Shown here: positions 15,466 to 24,113 of the stretch, in pieces
Position numbering within the stretch: the stretch's first letter is position 1
Layout of the letters: each line of letters opens with the position of its first letter
Source of the DNA: Pelosinus propionicus DSM 13327
GTDB taxonomy: Bacteria > Bacillota > Negativicutes > DSM-13327
DNA length: 64,000 bases
Direction: 5' to 3'
Assembly (NCBI RefSeq): GCF_900114615.1
Contig: NZ_FOTS01000008.1
Span: 1 to 64,000, forward strand
Translations under genes and position numbers: made by a program
Notes under the pieces: model-generated
Seen by the model: only the letters and a program-made list of their open reading frames with translations
The model's database searches: none
What the model was told of the DNA's origin: nothing

Positions 15466-17568
15466 ATGAATATTACCTCAAGACAGCGTATGATATTAAC
15501 TATTTTATTAGCCGAGGCTCACGGAATAACTGTTAATGAAATTGCAGAACGAATTGAGGTAAGTACACGTACCATTCATCGAGAGTTAAATGATCTTGAA
15601 GATCTTTTAGCAACCCATCAATTACAGTTGGTTAAAAAAGCAGGTATTGGTATTTTTATTGAAGGCGATGCACAGCAAAAAGAAGTGGTCAGGTTATTGT
15701 TATATAGCCAAAGAGTTGCAGAATACTCTGCAAAGGAACGTAAATTGCTGATTTTATGTCAATTGCTTGAATCCAAAGAGCCAATAAAATTAGTAGCAAT
15801 GGCAAATGATTTGAAAGCAACGATATCTACGGTAAGCAATGATTTAGATGAGTTAGAGGCTTGGATTCGAACCTATGATTTAACATTGATTCGCAAAAGA
15901 GGTTATGGTGTTGAGTTATATGGTACAGAAAATGCTATTCGAAAAGCAATGAGTACGCTGATTTCGGATAATTTAGATGAATTTGAGTTGCTAGGAATCT
16001 TGAGAGACAACATCTATGAAAAGCCTTCTAAGCATATTAGTACCGTATCCGAGCGCTTATTAGGACTCATTGAGAAAGAAAAACTAATTATCATTGAGAA
16101 TTCTCTAAGAGATTTAAAAAATGATCTTCCTTATCCTTTAGCGGATAGTTCATTTATTGGCTTAGCGATTCATTTAGCTCTAGCCATTGAGCGTATTGAA
16201 AAAGGTGAAAAGATCAGTTTCGATGAAGCATATTTAAGGGAATTAGAGCATACTCCAGAGTTTCAAATTGCAGAAAAAATTGTGCAGACCCTTAGAAATC
16301 GCTTTCAATTAGACATACCTGCTGCTGAAATTGGTTATATTACGATGCATTTGCGGGGTGCAAAATTACGAAGTGCGCATGATGATGATTTTGAATTTAA
16401 AAATATGGAACTTGCTTTACAAGTAAATAAACTGATTAGCTTTTGTGAAGACAAACTTGATGTTGTGCTTAACGAAGATCCGACCTTAATTCAAGGCTTA
16501 TTGGCTCATATTGAGCCGGCCATTTTTCGCATCCAAAAAAATATGAAAATTCGAAATCCCTTATTGGATGAAATCAAAAGTCGATATAATCATTTATTTC
16601 AGATTGTAAAGAGCGCAGTCGAAGCTGTTTTTACAGAGTTGTCTGTTCCAGATGAAGAAATTGGCTATTTGGTAATGCATATCGGTGCTTCTCTAGAGAG
16701 AAGGCGAAGTGATTGCATACAGCAGTATCATGCACTTGTTGTATGTGCAAGTGGCATCGGATCCTCAAAGATATTGGCAAGCAGAATCAAAAAGGAATTC
16801 CCTGCTATTGGCTCTACAAAGAATATTTCCATGTTTGATGTGGAGAAAACACCTAAAAGCGAGTATGACATTATTATTTCGACCGTTCACTTATCCATTC
16901 CCTCTCAAGAATATATTTTGGTTAGTCCCTTATTAACAAGAGATGATGTTAAGCATATTACTCTCTATCTTGAAAGTTTGGGCGAATGTAAGCAACATAT
17001 AAAATCGGTTTCTTCTGTACAAGATGATGATTATTTAGGAACTTTAAAAATGTATCAGTCTTATATTAACCACAGTATCGAAATTATTGAAAGTTTTGCT
17101 TGTCATAGCATAAATAATCATAATATGAGTATCGAAAATATATTAGGTTTGATTTGTGAAGAATTTGAAAAAAATCATATGATAAGCAATAAACAGGAAC
17201 TGATAAAAAAACTATTAGATAGAGAAAAATTAGGCGGTCTTGGGATTTCGAATATACAGTTGGCATTGTTTCACAGTAGAAGTAAAGACGTTTTAAAACC
17301 GGCTTTACTGTTATATTTTTTGGAAAAGCCAATCATTATTAAATCTATGGATAATAAATTTACCAATGTTGATAAGCTGTTAGTACTTTTGGCACCTGCT
17401 GCTATTTCCAGAGAAGGACTGGAGATATTAAGCGAAATCAGTTCCCTTTTAGTAGAAGAAGAGATTATACAGGTATTAGCCGCAAAAGAGGCGGAAGGCA
17501 TACGATCATTCTTTTTAAAAAAATTATATGCATATGTTGTAAAAAAAGTAAAAGGGAGAGATCTGTAA
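15466..17568 (+). CDS. mtlR: PRD-domain transcriptional activator of the mannitol operon (MtlR-like)
   Basis: This is a 700-residue regulator. The ATG at 15466 is 8 bases after AGAGGGG and is preferred to 15460. Domains in order are an N-terminal HTH (about 5-60, VNEIAERIEVSTRTIHREL) and second winged helix (about 80-160), two PTS-regulation domains (about 185-400, with conserved His in IGLAIHLALAIER, YITMHLRG and YLVMHIGASLE), an EIIB-Gat-like domain with Cys (VVCASGIGSSKIL, about 420-510), and an EIIA-like C-terminus. In Bacillus-type MtlR, phosphorylation by PTS proteins at these sites sets activity. mtlF and mtlD follow directly. Confidence 0.9.
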   Translation: MNITSRQRMILTILLAEAHGITVNEIAERIEVSTRTIHRELNDLEDLLATHQLQLVKKAGIGIFIEGDAQQKEVVRLLLYSQRVAEYSAKERKLLILCQLLESKEPIKLVAMANDLKATISTVSNDLDELEAWIRTYDLTLIRKRGYGVELYGTENAIRKAMSTLISDNLDEFELLGILRDNIYEKPSKHISTVSERLLGLIEKEKLIIIENSLRDLKNDLPYPLADSSFIGLAIHLALAIERIEKGEKISFDEAYLRELEHTPEFQIAEKIVQTLRNRFQLDIPAAEIGYITMHLRGAKLRSAHDDDFEFKNMELALQVNKLISFCEDKLDVVLNEDPTLIQGLLAHIEPAIFRIQKNMKIRNPLLDEIKSRYNHLFQIVKSAVEAVFTELSVPDEEIGYLVMHIGASLERRRSDCIQQYHALVVCASGIGSSKILASRIKKEFPAIGSTKNISMFDVEKTPKSEYDIIISTVHLSIPSQEYILVSPLLTRDDVKHITLYLESLGECKQHIKSVSSVQDDDYLGTLKMYQSYINHSIEIIESFACHSINNHNMSIENILGLICEEFEKNHMISNKQELIKKLLDREKLGGLGISNIQLALFHSRSKDVLKPALLLYFLEKPIIIKSMDNKFTNVDKLLVLLAPAAISREGLEILSEISSLLVEEEIIQVLAAKEAEGIRSFFLKKLYAYVVKKVKGRDL

Positions 17569-17569
17569 T

Positions 17570-18004
17570 ATGGAAAACGTTATTTTTTCTGCCGATAAAA
17601 TTGTAATGGATGCTAAGATTTCAAATAAGCATGAAGCAATCACGCTAGCCGGGCAGCTCCTTGTTCAGGGGGAACATGTGACTGATGATTACATTGCTAA
17701 GATGTTTGAACGAGAAGAATTGATGACGACTTATATTGGTAATGGTGTAGCAATTCCTCATGGCACGAATGAGTCAAAAGAGTTTATAAAGTCTTCGGGA
17801 ATATCTATTGTACAAGTGCCTAATGGTGTAGATTTTGGTAATGGTAATATTGCGTATTTGATTATTGGTATTGCAGGAATTGGTGATGAACATTTGGAGA
17901 TCCTTTCGAATATTGCAATTGTTTGCTCGGAAGAGGAAAATGTTAAAACTCTTATAAACGCTTCGACCAAAGAAGCAATTATTGAAATCTTTGAAAGGGG
18001 CTGA
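17570..18004 (+). CDS. mtlF: Mannitol-specific PTS enzyme IIA
   Basis: This 144-residue phosphocarrier passes phosphate from HPr to the mannitol EIICB permease. The phosphorylated His64 sits in IGNGVAIPHGTNES, the EIIA-Mtl/Fru signature. It starts one base after the mtlR stop with AGGGAGAG upstream and is followed by mtlD, whose ATG lies 5 bases after its stop. No gene for the EIICB permease (mtlA) exists in the window, so its partner must be encoded elsewhere or the protein serves mainly in signalling to MtlR. Confidence 0.92.
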   Translation: MENVIFSADKIVMDAKISNKHEAITLAGQLLVQGEHVTDDYIAKMFEREELMTTYIGNGVAIPHGTNESKEFIKSSGISIVQVPNGVDFGNGNIAYLIIGIAGIGDEHLEILSNIAIVCSEEENVKTLINASTKEAIIEIFERG

Positions 18005-18008
18005 GCAT

Positions 18009-19172
18009 ATGCTTGCAGTACATTTTGGTGCGGGTAATATTGGCAGAGGCTTTATTGGACAATTATTGCATCAAGCGGGCTATAAAATATGCTTTGTTGA
18101 TGTAAGCGATGAATTGGTTGCAGAAATCAATCGACGCCAGGAATACACGGTATCTCTTGCAAGTGAGGAAAAAGCTGCATTTACAATTGATAATGTAGTT
18201 GCCTTACTTGGAAGAAATGAAGAAGCTGTTGCAGAAGCAATTGCTTCTGCTGATCTGGTAACAACAGCTGTTGGCCCGAATATTTTAAAGTTTATTGCGC
18301 CTGTGATTGCAAAGGGGATTCTAAAACGAATCAATGCAGAAGGCAAAGCACTAAATGTGATTGCTTGTGAAAATATGATTGGCGGAAGTTCAGCCTTAAA
18401 GTCTTTTGTTTATGAATTTCTTAATGAGCAAGAACAAGAACAGGCGGCTTTAGTCATTGGTTTTCCTGATGCTGCTGTAGATCGTATTGTTCCCTTGCAA
18501 AAACATGACGATAAGTTGTGGGTTACCGTAGAACCGTTTTACGAGTGGGTTGTCAATCAGTCACAAGTGTTAGGTGCTGTTCCTCAGGTAGAAGGCATTA
18601 CCTATGTAAGTGATTTAGGGCCATTTATTGAAAGAAAACTGTTTACAGTCAATACTGGTCACGCAGCAGTAGCCTATCTTGGCTATTTGCTTAAATTAGG
18701 CAGCATTGATCAAGCCATTCAAAATTCTTACGTGCTGGAAGTTACCGAAAAGGTGCTTTACGAAACAGGTGCACTGTTAATTGCTAAACACCATTTTGAT
18801 AGTAAGCAGCATGCAGAGTATATTCATAAAATCATCAAACGCTTTAAAAATCCATATATATCGGATGAAGTTACTCGAGTGGGGCGGTCTCCCATGCGAA
18901 AATTATCGGCTAAAGATCGTTTGGTAGGGCCTGCGCTGCAAGCCTTAGAGTATGGTATTACACCTTCCGCCTTATCACTGGTGATTGCTGCTGCTCTGCT
19001 TTTTGATTTCAAGGATGATCCTGAAGCAGTGGAAATACAAAATCATATAAAAGAAAATGGCATTGAAGCGGCAATTCAAACATATACTGGAATTTCAAAT
19101 TCCAGTCCATTATTTTCCTTAGTTCTGGAAGCCTATGAAAAAGTAAAAACTCAAATGAATGCAATTGCTTAG
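18009..19172 (+). CDS. mtlD: Mannitol-1-phosphate 5-dehydrogenase
   Basis: This 387-residue NAD-dependent enzyme oxidises mannitol-1-P to fructose-6-P. The N-terminal Rossmann motif is AVHFGAGNIGRGFIG, followed by catalytic-region motifs such as IACENMIGGSSALK, VDRIVPLQ and the family Lys region LFTVNTGHAAVAYLG. The ATG at 18009, with GAAAGGGGC upstream, is preferred to the start at 17982, which would overlap mtlF and add nine residues before the conserved beginning. A terminator follows directly. Confidence 0.94.
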   Translation: MLAVHFGAGNIGRGFIGQLLHQAGYKICFVDVSDELVAEINRRQEYTVSLASEEKAAFTIDNVVALLGRNEEAVAEAIASADLVTTAVGPNILKFIAPVIAKGILKRINAEGKALNVIACENMIGGSSALKSFVYEFLNEQEQEQAALVIGFPDAAVDRIVPLQKHDDKLWVTVEPFYEWVVNQSQVLGAVPQVEGITYVSDLGPFIERKLFTVNTGHAAVAYLGYLLKLGSIDQAIQNSYVLEVTEKVLYETGALLIAKHHFDSKQHAEYIHKIIKRFKNPYISDEVTRVGRSPMRKLSAKDRLVGPALQALEYGITPSALSLVIAAALLFDFKDDPEAVEIQNHIKENGIEAAIQTYTGISNSSPLFSLVLEAYEKVKTQMNAIA

Positions 19173-19182
19173 ACGCTTCCTG

Positions 19183-19208
19183 GCTCTCTGATCATAGAGG
19201 GCTTTTTC
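19183..19208 (+). terminator. Intrinsic terminator of the mtl operon
   Basis: GCTCTCT pairs with AGAGGGC (19196-19202), followed by TTTTT. Confidence 0.8.
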
Positions 19209-19323
19209 CATTATATAAAAGTATTTTCATTTTCTTTTCAGAATCAACAATTATAATAAATAAATCGGAATACGGCATATATTCGTGTAATGCCGCAGAT
19301 GCTGCTGAAAAGGAGTGACAAAT

Positions 19324-20289
19324 ATGAAATACATTTCAATTGTCGTACCTGTTTTTAATGAACAGGAGAATATGAAAGTATTCTATCAAGCTGTTTGTAA
19401 ACATATGGAGTCCACGGGATATTCGTTTGAACTGATTTTTGTTGATGATGGGTCTACTGACCAAACAGCTGTTATATTGGACAAACTGGCAGAGCAGGAT
19501 AGCCGGGTTTATGGAATTTTACTAGCTCGCAATTTTGGACATCAGATTGCATTGACCTGTGGTCTGGATCATGCCAAGGGAGATGCGGTTATTACTATGG
19601 ATGGGGATATGCAGCATCCGCCCGAGATGCTGCCAGAGCTAATCCGCAAATGGGAAGAAGGATTTGAAATTGTACAAACCGTTCGTAAAAATACGCAAGG
19701 AGTTTCTTGGTTTAAAAAGTTTACCTCGGGAATGTTTTACCGCACAATCAATAAGATGTCTAATATTCATATAACAGAAGGCGGATCAGACTTTCGCTTG
19801 CTTGATAAAGCGGCAGTTGCAACACTGCAAAGTTTTAAAGAGAAAGCAAGATTTATTCGGGGGATTATCAGCGATATTGGCTATCGGCAAACGTATATTG
19901 AATTTGTGGCACCTGAACGTTTTGCTGGAAAGTCAAAGTTTTCGATTGCCAAAATGGCAAATTTTGCGTTAGATGGTATCACAGCCTATTCAAAAGTTCC
20001 TTTGCGATTAGCATTTTATTTAGGAGTGCTGACTGGTTTTTTAAGTCTGCTTGTAACTGTGCATGTAGTATACATCTATTTGTTTACAAGCGAAGCGGTT
20101 CCAGGGTGGGCTACAATCGCTGCCAGTGTCCTGCTGTTGGGGGGCATTCAATTAATGGGATTAGGTATTATTGGTGAATATATCGGACGCATATTTGAAG
20201 AAGTAAAGCAGCGGCCCCTCTATTGGGTAAGTAAAGAATTAAAAAGTAATGCAGAAATAAAATCAAAGAAAGAAAATGCAATTGCATGA
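19324..20289 (+). CDS. Family 2 glycosyltransferase (GtrB/DPM1-like, polyprenyl-phosphate sugar transferase)
   Basis: This 321-residue protein starts at the ATG at 19324, 9 bases after AAGGAG (a GTG at 19315 is less likely). The GT2 domain shows SIVVPVFNEQENM, the DXD-like region FVDDGSTDQTA and ITMDGDMQHPPEMLPEL. Two C-terminal membrane helices (about 232-295) end in IGEYIGRIFEEVKQRPLYWV, a pattern typical of GtrB/ArnC-like enzymes. These move a sugar from a nucleotide donor to undecaprenyl phosphate at the inner membrane. The sugar is not predictable. Confidence 0.9.
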   Translation: MKYISIVVPVFNEQENMKVFYQAVCKHMESTGYSFELIFVDDGSTDQTAVILDKLAEQDSRVYGILLARNFGHQIALTCGLDHAKGDAVITMDGDMQHPPEMLPELIRKWEEGFEIVQTVRKNTQGVSWFKKFTSGMFYRTINKMSNIHITEGGSDFRLLDKAAVATLQSFKEKARFIRGIISDIGYRQTYIEFVAPERFAGKSKFSIAKMANFALDGITAYSKVPLRLAFYLGVLTGFLSLLVTVHVVYIYLFTSEAVPGWATIAASVLLLGGIQLMGLGIIGEYIGRIFEEVKQRPLYWVSKELKSNAEIKSKKENAIA

Positions 20290-20299
20290 TATAAATAGC

Positions 20300-20340
20300 A
20301 GCGACTCTTTTACATTATAAAAAAAGAGTCGCTTAATTAT
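20300..20340 (+). terminator. Intrinsic terminator after GT2 gene
   Basis: AGCGACTCTTTT pairs with AAAAGAGTCGCT, followed by TAATTATTT. Confidence 0.82.
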
Positions 20341-20418
20341 TTGTGATAGGTTATGTAAGGTTATTGACAGTTAAGACTTAGGAGGCTATACTAATAAACA
20401 AAAAGTGTACATACACAT

Positions 20419-21639
20419 ATGGAGAGACAAATGCAAACAAAATCAAATCATGGTCAATCACATTGGCTGCTCATTTTCAGTGCTGCTGTCATTATGATGA
20501 TTACTACAGGAGCTAGACAATCCAGCGGGCTTTTTGTTTCTCCTCTAGTTGCATCAACAGGTTTAAGTATTGCTTCCATTAGTTTTGCTCTTGCTGTAGG
20601 ACAGCTTTTCTGGGGTGTGACCCAGCCCATATTTGGCGCTATTGCGGATAAGTGGGGAAGTTTTCCTGTGCTAGTCTTCGGATCATTTTTAATGGCTTTA
20701 GGAATGGCGATGACTCCATATGCGACATCGGAGTGGATGTTGACCTTGTCTATGGGGGTCATTAGTGCAGCGGGAGCGGGAGCGGGGAGTTTTGCGATAC
20801 TGATTGGAGCAACGGCACAAAGGCTGCTGCCTAGCCAGCGTTCCTTTGCTGGAGGATTTATTAACGCCGGAGGGTCATTTGGGCAATTTCTTTTTGCACC
20901 GATAACACAGATGATCTTAGCAGCTCATGGCTGGATTACAGCCATGTTTACTCTTGCAGCAGCATCTTTATTAACGATTCCTTTAGCCTGGACTCTTCGT
21001 GAAAAGAAGGTATCCCAGTTGCATGATGATTCTCAGCCTTCTCAGAGCATAGGGCAGCAAGTCGTTCAAGCGATGAAGGATCGAAGCTACTTATGTCTTC
21101 ATGCAGGTTTTTTTACTTGCGGTTTTCATGTTGCCTTTCTGGTTACTCATTTACCGGGAGAAGTGGCTCTATGTGGCCATTCGGCAGCTGTATCCGCTGC
21201 CGCCATAGGGATGATTGGCTTATTTAATATTGCTGGAAGCCTTTTGGCTGGTGTATTAGGAAATCACTATCGGATGAAATACATATTGGCTTTTATGTAT
21301 GGGAGTAGGGCTCTTATGATTGGTTTATATCTAATAGCTCCAAAAACGGAATTAACTTTTTATATCTTTGCAGCTGCATTGGGGTTCACCTGGCTTGCCA
21401 CAGTACCGCCCACCGTTGGACTGGTTGGAAAGCTTTTTGGTACTCGCTATCTTGCTACTCTATTTGGCTTAACCATTCTGACCCATCAAGTAGGAGGATT
21501 TTTAGGTGCTTGGCTGGGTGGAATTGCTATGGAGCAAAGTGGAAGCTATATGTGGATGTGGTATACCGATATTCTATTATCTTTTGCAGCTGGCCTGGTC
21601 AACCTGCCAATTCGGGAGGAAAAAATAGTAAAGACATGA
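20419..21639 (+). CDS. Major facilitator superfamily transporter
   Basis: This protein has up to 406 residues and 12 predicted membrane helices in two halves. Between helices 2 and 3 it has an MFS signature of the form GAIADKWGSFPVLVFG, and a charged mid-loop (TLREKKVSQLHDD) separates the halves. The start is uncertain: an ATG at 20419 lacks a close ribosome site (the AGGAGG at 20381 is too far), while the ATG at 20431 has GGAGAG nearby. It is closest in feel to the YnfM/OxlT/monocarboxylate-type MFS members. Substrate unknown. Confidence 0.85.
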   Translation: MERQMQTKSNHGQSHWLLIFSAAVIMMITTGARQSSGLFVSPLVASTGLSIASISFALAVGQLFWGVTQPIFGAIADKWGSFPVLVFGSFLMALGMAMTPYATSEWMLTLSMGVISAAGAGAGSFAILIGATAQRLLPSQRSFAGGFINAGGSFGQFLFAPITQMILAAHGWITAMFTLAAASLLTIPLAWTLREKKVSQLHDDSQPSQSIGQQVVQAMKDRSYLCLHAGFFTCGFHVAFLVTHLPGEVALCGHSAAVSAAAIGMIGLFNIAGSLLAGVLGNHYRMKYILAFMYGSRALMIGLYLIAPKTELTFYIFAAALGFTWLATVPPTVGLVGKLFGTRYLATLFGLTILTHQVGGFLGAWLGGIAMEQSGSYMWMWYTDILLSFAAGLVNLPIREEKIVKT

Positions 21640-21655
21640 TTCATAATCGTTAAAT

Positions 21656-21705
21656 GCGAAGGACACGAAGAATAGATATTTCTTTGTGTCCTTTGCATAT
21701 TTGAG
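21656..21705 (+). terminator. Probable terminator after MFS gene
   Basis: AAGGACACGAAGAA pairs with TTCTTTGTGTCCTT (21680-21693); the following T-tract is short and interrupted. Confidence 0.65.
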
Positions 21706-21817
21706 TTTAAAATCTTTTTATATGCGAGGAAATTTAAGATTTTTCTTATGATATTGCATTTTTTCTTCATAGGTATATAATATAAATGAGCATATGCCCA
21801 TTTGGAGGAGTGATATT

Positions 21818-22318
21818 TTGACAAGAAGACGTTGTTGTGGTTTGGTAGAGCAAGAGCCGATCTTTCGCAAATTCGTACCTGATGGTCAAATGAATTCAGG
21901 AACCATTATACTTTTAGTTGAAGAACTAGAAGCTTTACGCCTAAAAGACCTTGATGGTATGGATCAAGTGAATTGTGCTATAAAGATGGGAGTCTCAAGG
22001 GCTACTTTCCAGAGAATACTGCAATCAGCTAGAAAGAAAATGGTTACCTCTTTAATAAATGGGCAGACCATCATAATACAAGGGGGAAATTATATGATAA
22101 AGTATAGAAAATTTGAGTGCAAGGATTGCGGGCATATTTGGGAGGTGGAGCCATGCTCAGAGGGGGGCAAGCATGGATATGAAATTCCTTGTCCTCAATG
22201 CGAAAGTATGAAGAAAATAAAATTGGCAGAAGACGGTACTCGTCATGCTTGTGGCGGGGGACATGGGCACGGACATGATCATGAAAGTGGATGCTGTGGT
22301 GGGCACAATAAATCATAA
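21818..22318 (+). CDS. DUF134 (UPF0251) family DNA-binding-like protein with zinc ribbon and His-rich tail
   Basis: This 166-residue protein starts at a TTG (21818) 8 bases after GGAGGAG. The N-terminal DUF134 region has ILLVEELEALRLKDLDGM and a sigma-70-region-4-like helix-turn-helix, AIKMGVSRATFQRIL. A second segment has paired cysteines (CKDCGHIW, CPQCESM), a probable zinc ribbon. The end is a Gly/His/Cys tail (HACGGGHGHGHDHESGCCGG), likely to bind metal. DUF134 genes often accompany iron-molybdenum-cofactor-like NifX/NafY genes; none is adjacent here. Function unknown. Confidence 0.85.
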   Translation: MTRRRCCGLVEQEPIFRKFVPDGQMNSGTIILLVEELEALRLKDLDGMDQVNCAIKMGVSRATFQRILQSARKKMVTSLINGQTIIIQGGNYMIKYRKFECKDCGHIWEVEPCSEGGKHGYEIPCPQCESMKKIKLAEDGTRHACGGGHGHGHDHESGCCGGHNKS

Positions 22319-22356
22319 AAAGATGCTGATGGGATTCATCCCATCAGCATCTTTTA
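22317..22356. terminator. Bidirectional terminator
   Basis: AGATGCTGATGGGA (22321-22334) pairs perfectly with TCCCATCAGCATCT (22339-22352), flanked by AAAA and TTTT, between two convergent genes. Confidence 0.92.
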
Positions 22357-22362
22357 TGATTC

Positions 22363-22760
22363 TTATTCTGTATAATCGTTATTAGCATCTGCTTTGGCAG
22401 TCAGGGTACCATATTGATTTTTGCTTTGTTGTGTTTTATTTGCTGCTTGATTTTGAGCTGAACTTGCGTAGCTGTTGCCGGTATAGGCAGAAGAAGCTCC
22501 AGCTTGACTGCCATATTGCTGACTTTGTGCAGAACTGGAGTAATCGTTATTAGCATCAGCAGTAGCAGTTAGGGTGCCATATTGATTTTTACTTTGTTGT
22601 GTTTTATTTGCTTGAGTTGAGCTTGCGTAATTGTTGCCGGTATAGGCAGAAGAAGCTCCAGCTTGGCTGCCATATTGCTGACTTTGTGCAGAACTGGAAT
22701 AGTCATTATTGGCATCAGCACTAGCAGTTAACGTACCATATTGACTTTTGCTTTGTGCAT
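22363..22760 (-). repeat. Direct repeats inside the gamma-SASP-like gene
   Basis: The DNA repeats with a period of roughly 160-170 bases: segments starting near 22378, 22545 and 22705 (on the given strand ATTAGCATC... and ACCATATTGA...) are nearly identical. They encode the protein repeats and could recombine to change copy number. Confidence 0.8.
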
Positions 22761-22869
22761 TTTGACTTTGTGCAGATTGAGAGTAATTTTGGCTTGCATT
22801 GGATTTTGAAGTTGCTGCTGAAGAAGTCATAGATTGGTTGTTATTGCTGTTTTTATTGTTTGTCGCCAT
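22363..22869 (-). CDS. Gamma-type SASP-like repeat protein (Gln/Asn/Ser/Ala-rich)
   Basis: This 168-residue hydrophilic protein has no Cys and no membrane or signal segment. It contains three copies of QYGTLTA-x-ADANNDY (about residues 43-57, 96-110, 152-166) and two copies of SSSAQSQQYGSQAGASSAYTGN (about 58-79 and 111-132). The composition and the Q-[YF]-G-T-x-x-A-S repeat resemble gamma-type small acid-soluble spore proteins (SspE), which serve as an amino-acid store in spores. The GPR protease site with Glu, seen in Bacillus, is not kept. A GGGGGC ribosome site precedes the ATG. The assignment is by pattern only. Confidence 0.65.
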   Translation of the reverse strand: MATNNKNSNNNQSMTSSAATSKSNASQNYSQSAQSQNAQSKSQYGTLTASADANNDYSSSAQSQQYGSQAGASSAYTGNNYASSTQANKTQQSKNQYGTLTATADANNDYSSSAQSQQYGSQAGASSAYTGNSYASSAQNQAANKTQQSKNQYGTLTAKADANNDYTE

Positions 22870-22977
22870 GTTTCATGCCCCCTTTATTTTTATTGATTTT
22901 GAATCCAGATTTATTTTCCCCCACTTACAACATGTTTATGTGATTGAAAATTAACATAAAATAGAAATATTAACCAA

Positions 22978-24093
22978 TTATCCAATCCAATACCAATTCA
23001 TAAATAAAGAAGTACATACTAACAAAATAGAGGCACTGATGAAAAGATAACAATAGTATGCTTTGCGGGGGAGCTGCCCCCAGAAGAGATAGAGAGGAAA
23101 TATCGGCAGTGTAAAACGGGAGACACTGTATAGAGGGAGACTGGGAGAGGTAGAGCAGAGGGGGATGAGAAACCATAGCCAGCCGATTAAGAGGTAGGAG
23201 GTAGGGATTTTAAACTGTGGCAGAATTGTGAGCAGAAATAGACCAATGAGGCTGCTGATCGTGAGGAATGTATCTAAAGCAACTCCAGGTTGACTATAAG
23301 GATCATTGGAAAAAGTCAAAGGAATATTAGCTGCAATATTGTACCAGGGTAGTTCAAAATGTCTTCCCCAGTCTTGTTGGGTAGTTATAAAAGCAATCGG
23401 ATTATCTAATAGATAGAAATTGTACAGCATAAAACAGGATAGGGCAATTGGCGGCAGGAAAAGTGGAATCATAGCCGATAAAGAGTGAGTGTGAAGAGAT
23501 TTTTTTTTAAAGAATTCATAAAGTAAAAAAATAAAAAGAAAGATTCCCAAATTTCTGGTCAAAGTAGCTAGTACACCTGCTGCTCCTCCGCACCACCACT
23601 GACCTTTTCTAGAAAAATAGATACAAAAAAAAGAAAAAGTGATAAACAAAGGTTCTGTATAGATACTATTTAGAAACAGAGAAGTTGGCATAAGAGCATA
23701 CGATAAGAGAGAATAGTGAACTTGATCTGGAGAAAAATCTAAACGGAAGGTTACATCCATAATCCAGAAACTGATGAACGCAAATATATTGCAAAGTAAT
23801 AAACCAGCTAGAGAAATGGGGAAACCTACGTAAGATAAACATTTTATGAATATGATGAGCATGGGGAAAAAGACGATCGATTTTGAATCATATCCCTGTC
23901 CAGCAACATAGGTGTACCAATGGGCATCCCAACGAATAAATTTTTCGATCAAAGGAGGCATAGGGTATAATGATTGATCGACAAATCCTATTGGCGGATG
24001 GGAAGGTAAGTAATCAGCTAATTGGTAGGAGGTAAAAATAATAAGAGTGTGAATACTAAAGGCAAACCATACCGTTTTTGATGGAAACTTCAT
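22978..24093 (-). CDS. Multi-pass membrane mannosyltransferase-like protein (PIG-V/GT-C type)
   Basis: This 371-residue protein has about 9-11 hydrophobic helices. An early luminal-type loop contains FIRWDAHWYTYVAGQGYD, close to the W-D-x-x-W-Y motif of PIG-V-like GT-C glycosyltransferases, which use polyprenyl-phosphate sugars. I prefer the ATG at 24093 (AGAAAGGG upstream) over 24135, which overlaps the preceding gene by 22 bases. The upstream gene encodes a polyprenyl-phosphate sugar synthase, which would make its donor, so the two probably form a glycan-modification pair. Confidence 0.75.
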   Translation of the reverse strand: MKFPSKTVWFAFSIHTLIIFTSYQLADYLPSHPPIGFVDQSLYPMPPLIEKFIRWDAHWYTYVAGQGYDSKSIVFFPMLIIFIKCLSYVGFPISLAGLLLCNIFAFISFWIMDVTFRLDFSPDQVHYSLLSYALMPTSLFLNSIYTEPLFITFSFFCIYFSRKGQWWCGGAAGVLATLTRNLGIFLFIFLLYEFFKKKSLHTHSLSAMIPLFLPPIALSCFMLYNFYLLDNPIAFITTQQDWGRHFELPWYNIAANIPLTFSNDPYSQPGVALDTFLTISSLIGLFLLTILPQFKIPTSYLLIGWLWFLIPLCSTSPSLPLYSVSRFTLPIFPLYLFWGQLPRKAYYCYLFISASILLVCTSLFMNWYWIG

Positions 24094-24113
24094 GAAATGG
24101 AACCCTTTCTGTT

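Noticed and set aside
22363-22760. CRISPR or satellite repeats
   Set aside because: The repeats are within a continuous coding frame and encode protein repeats.
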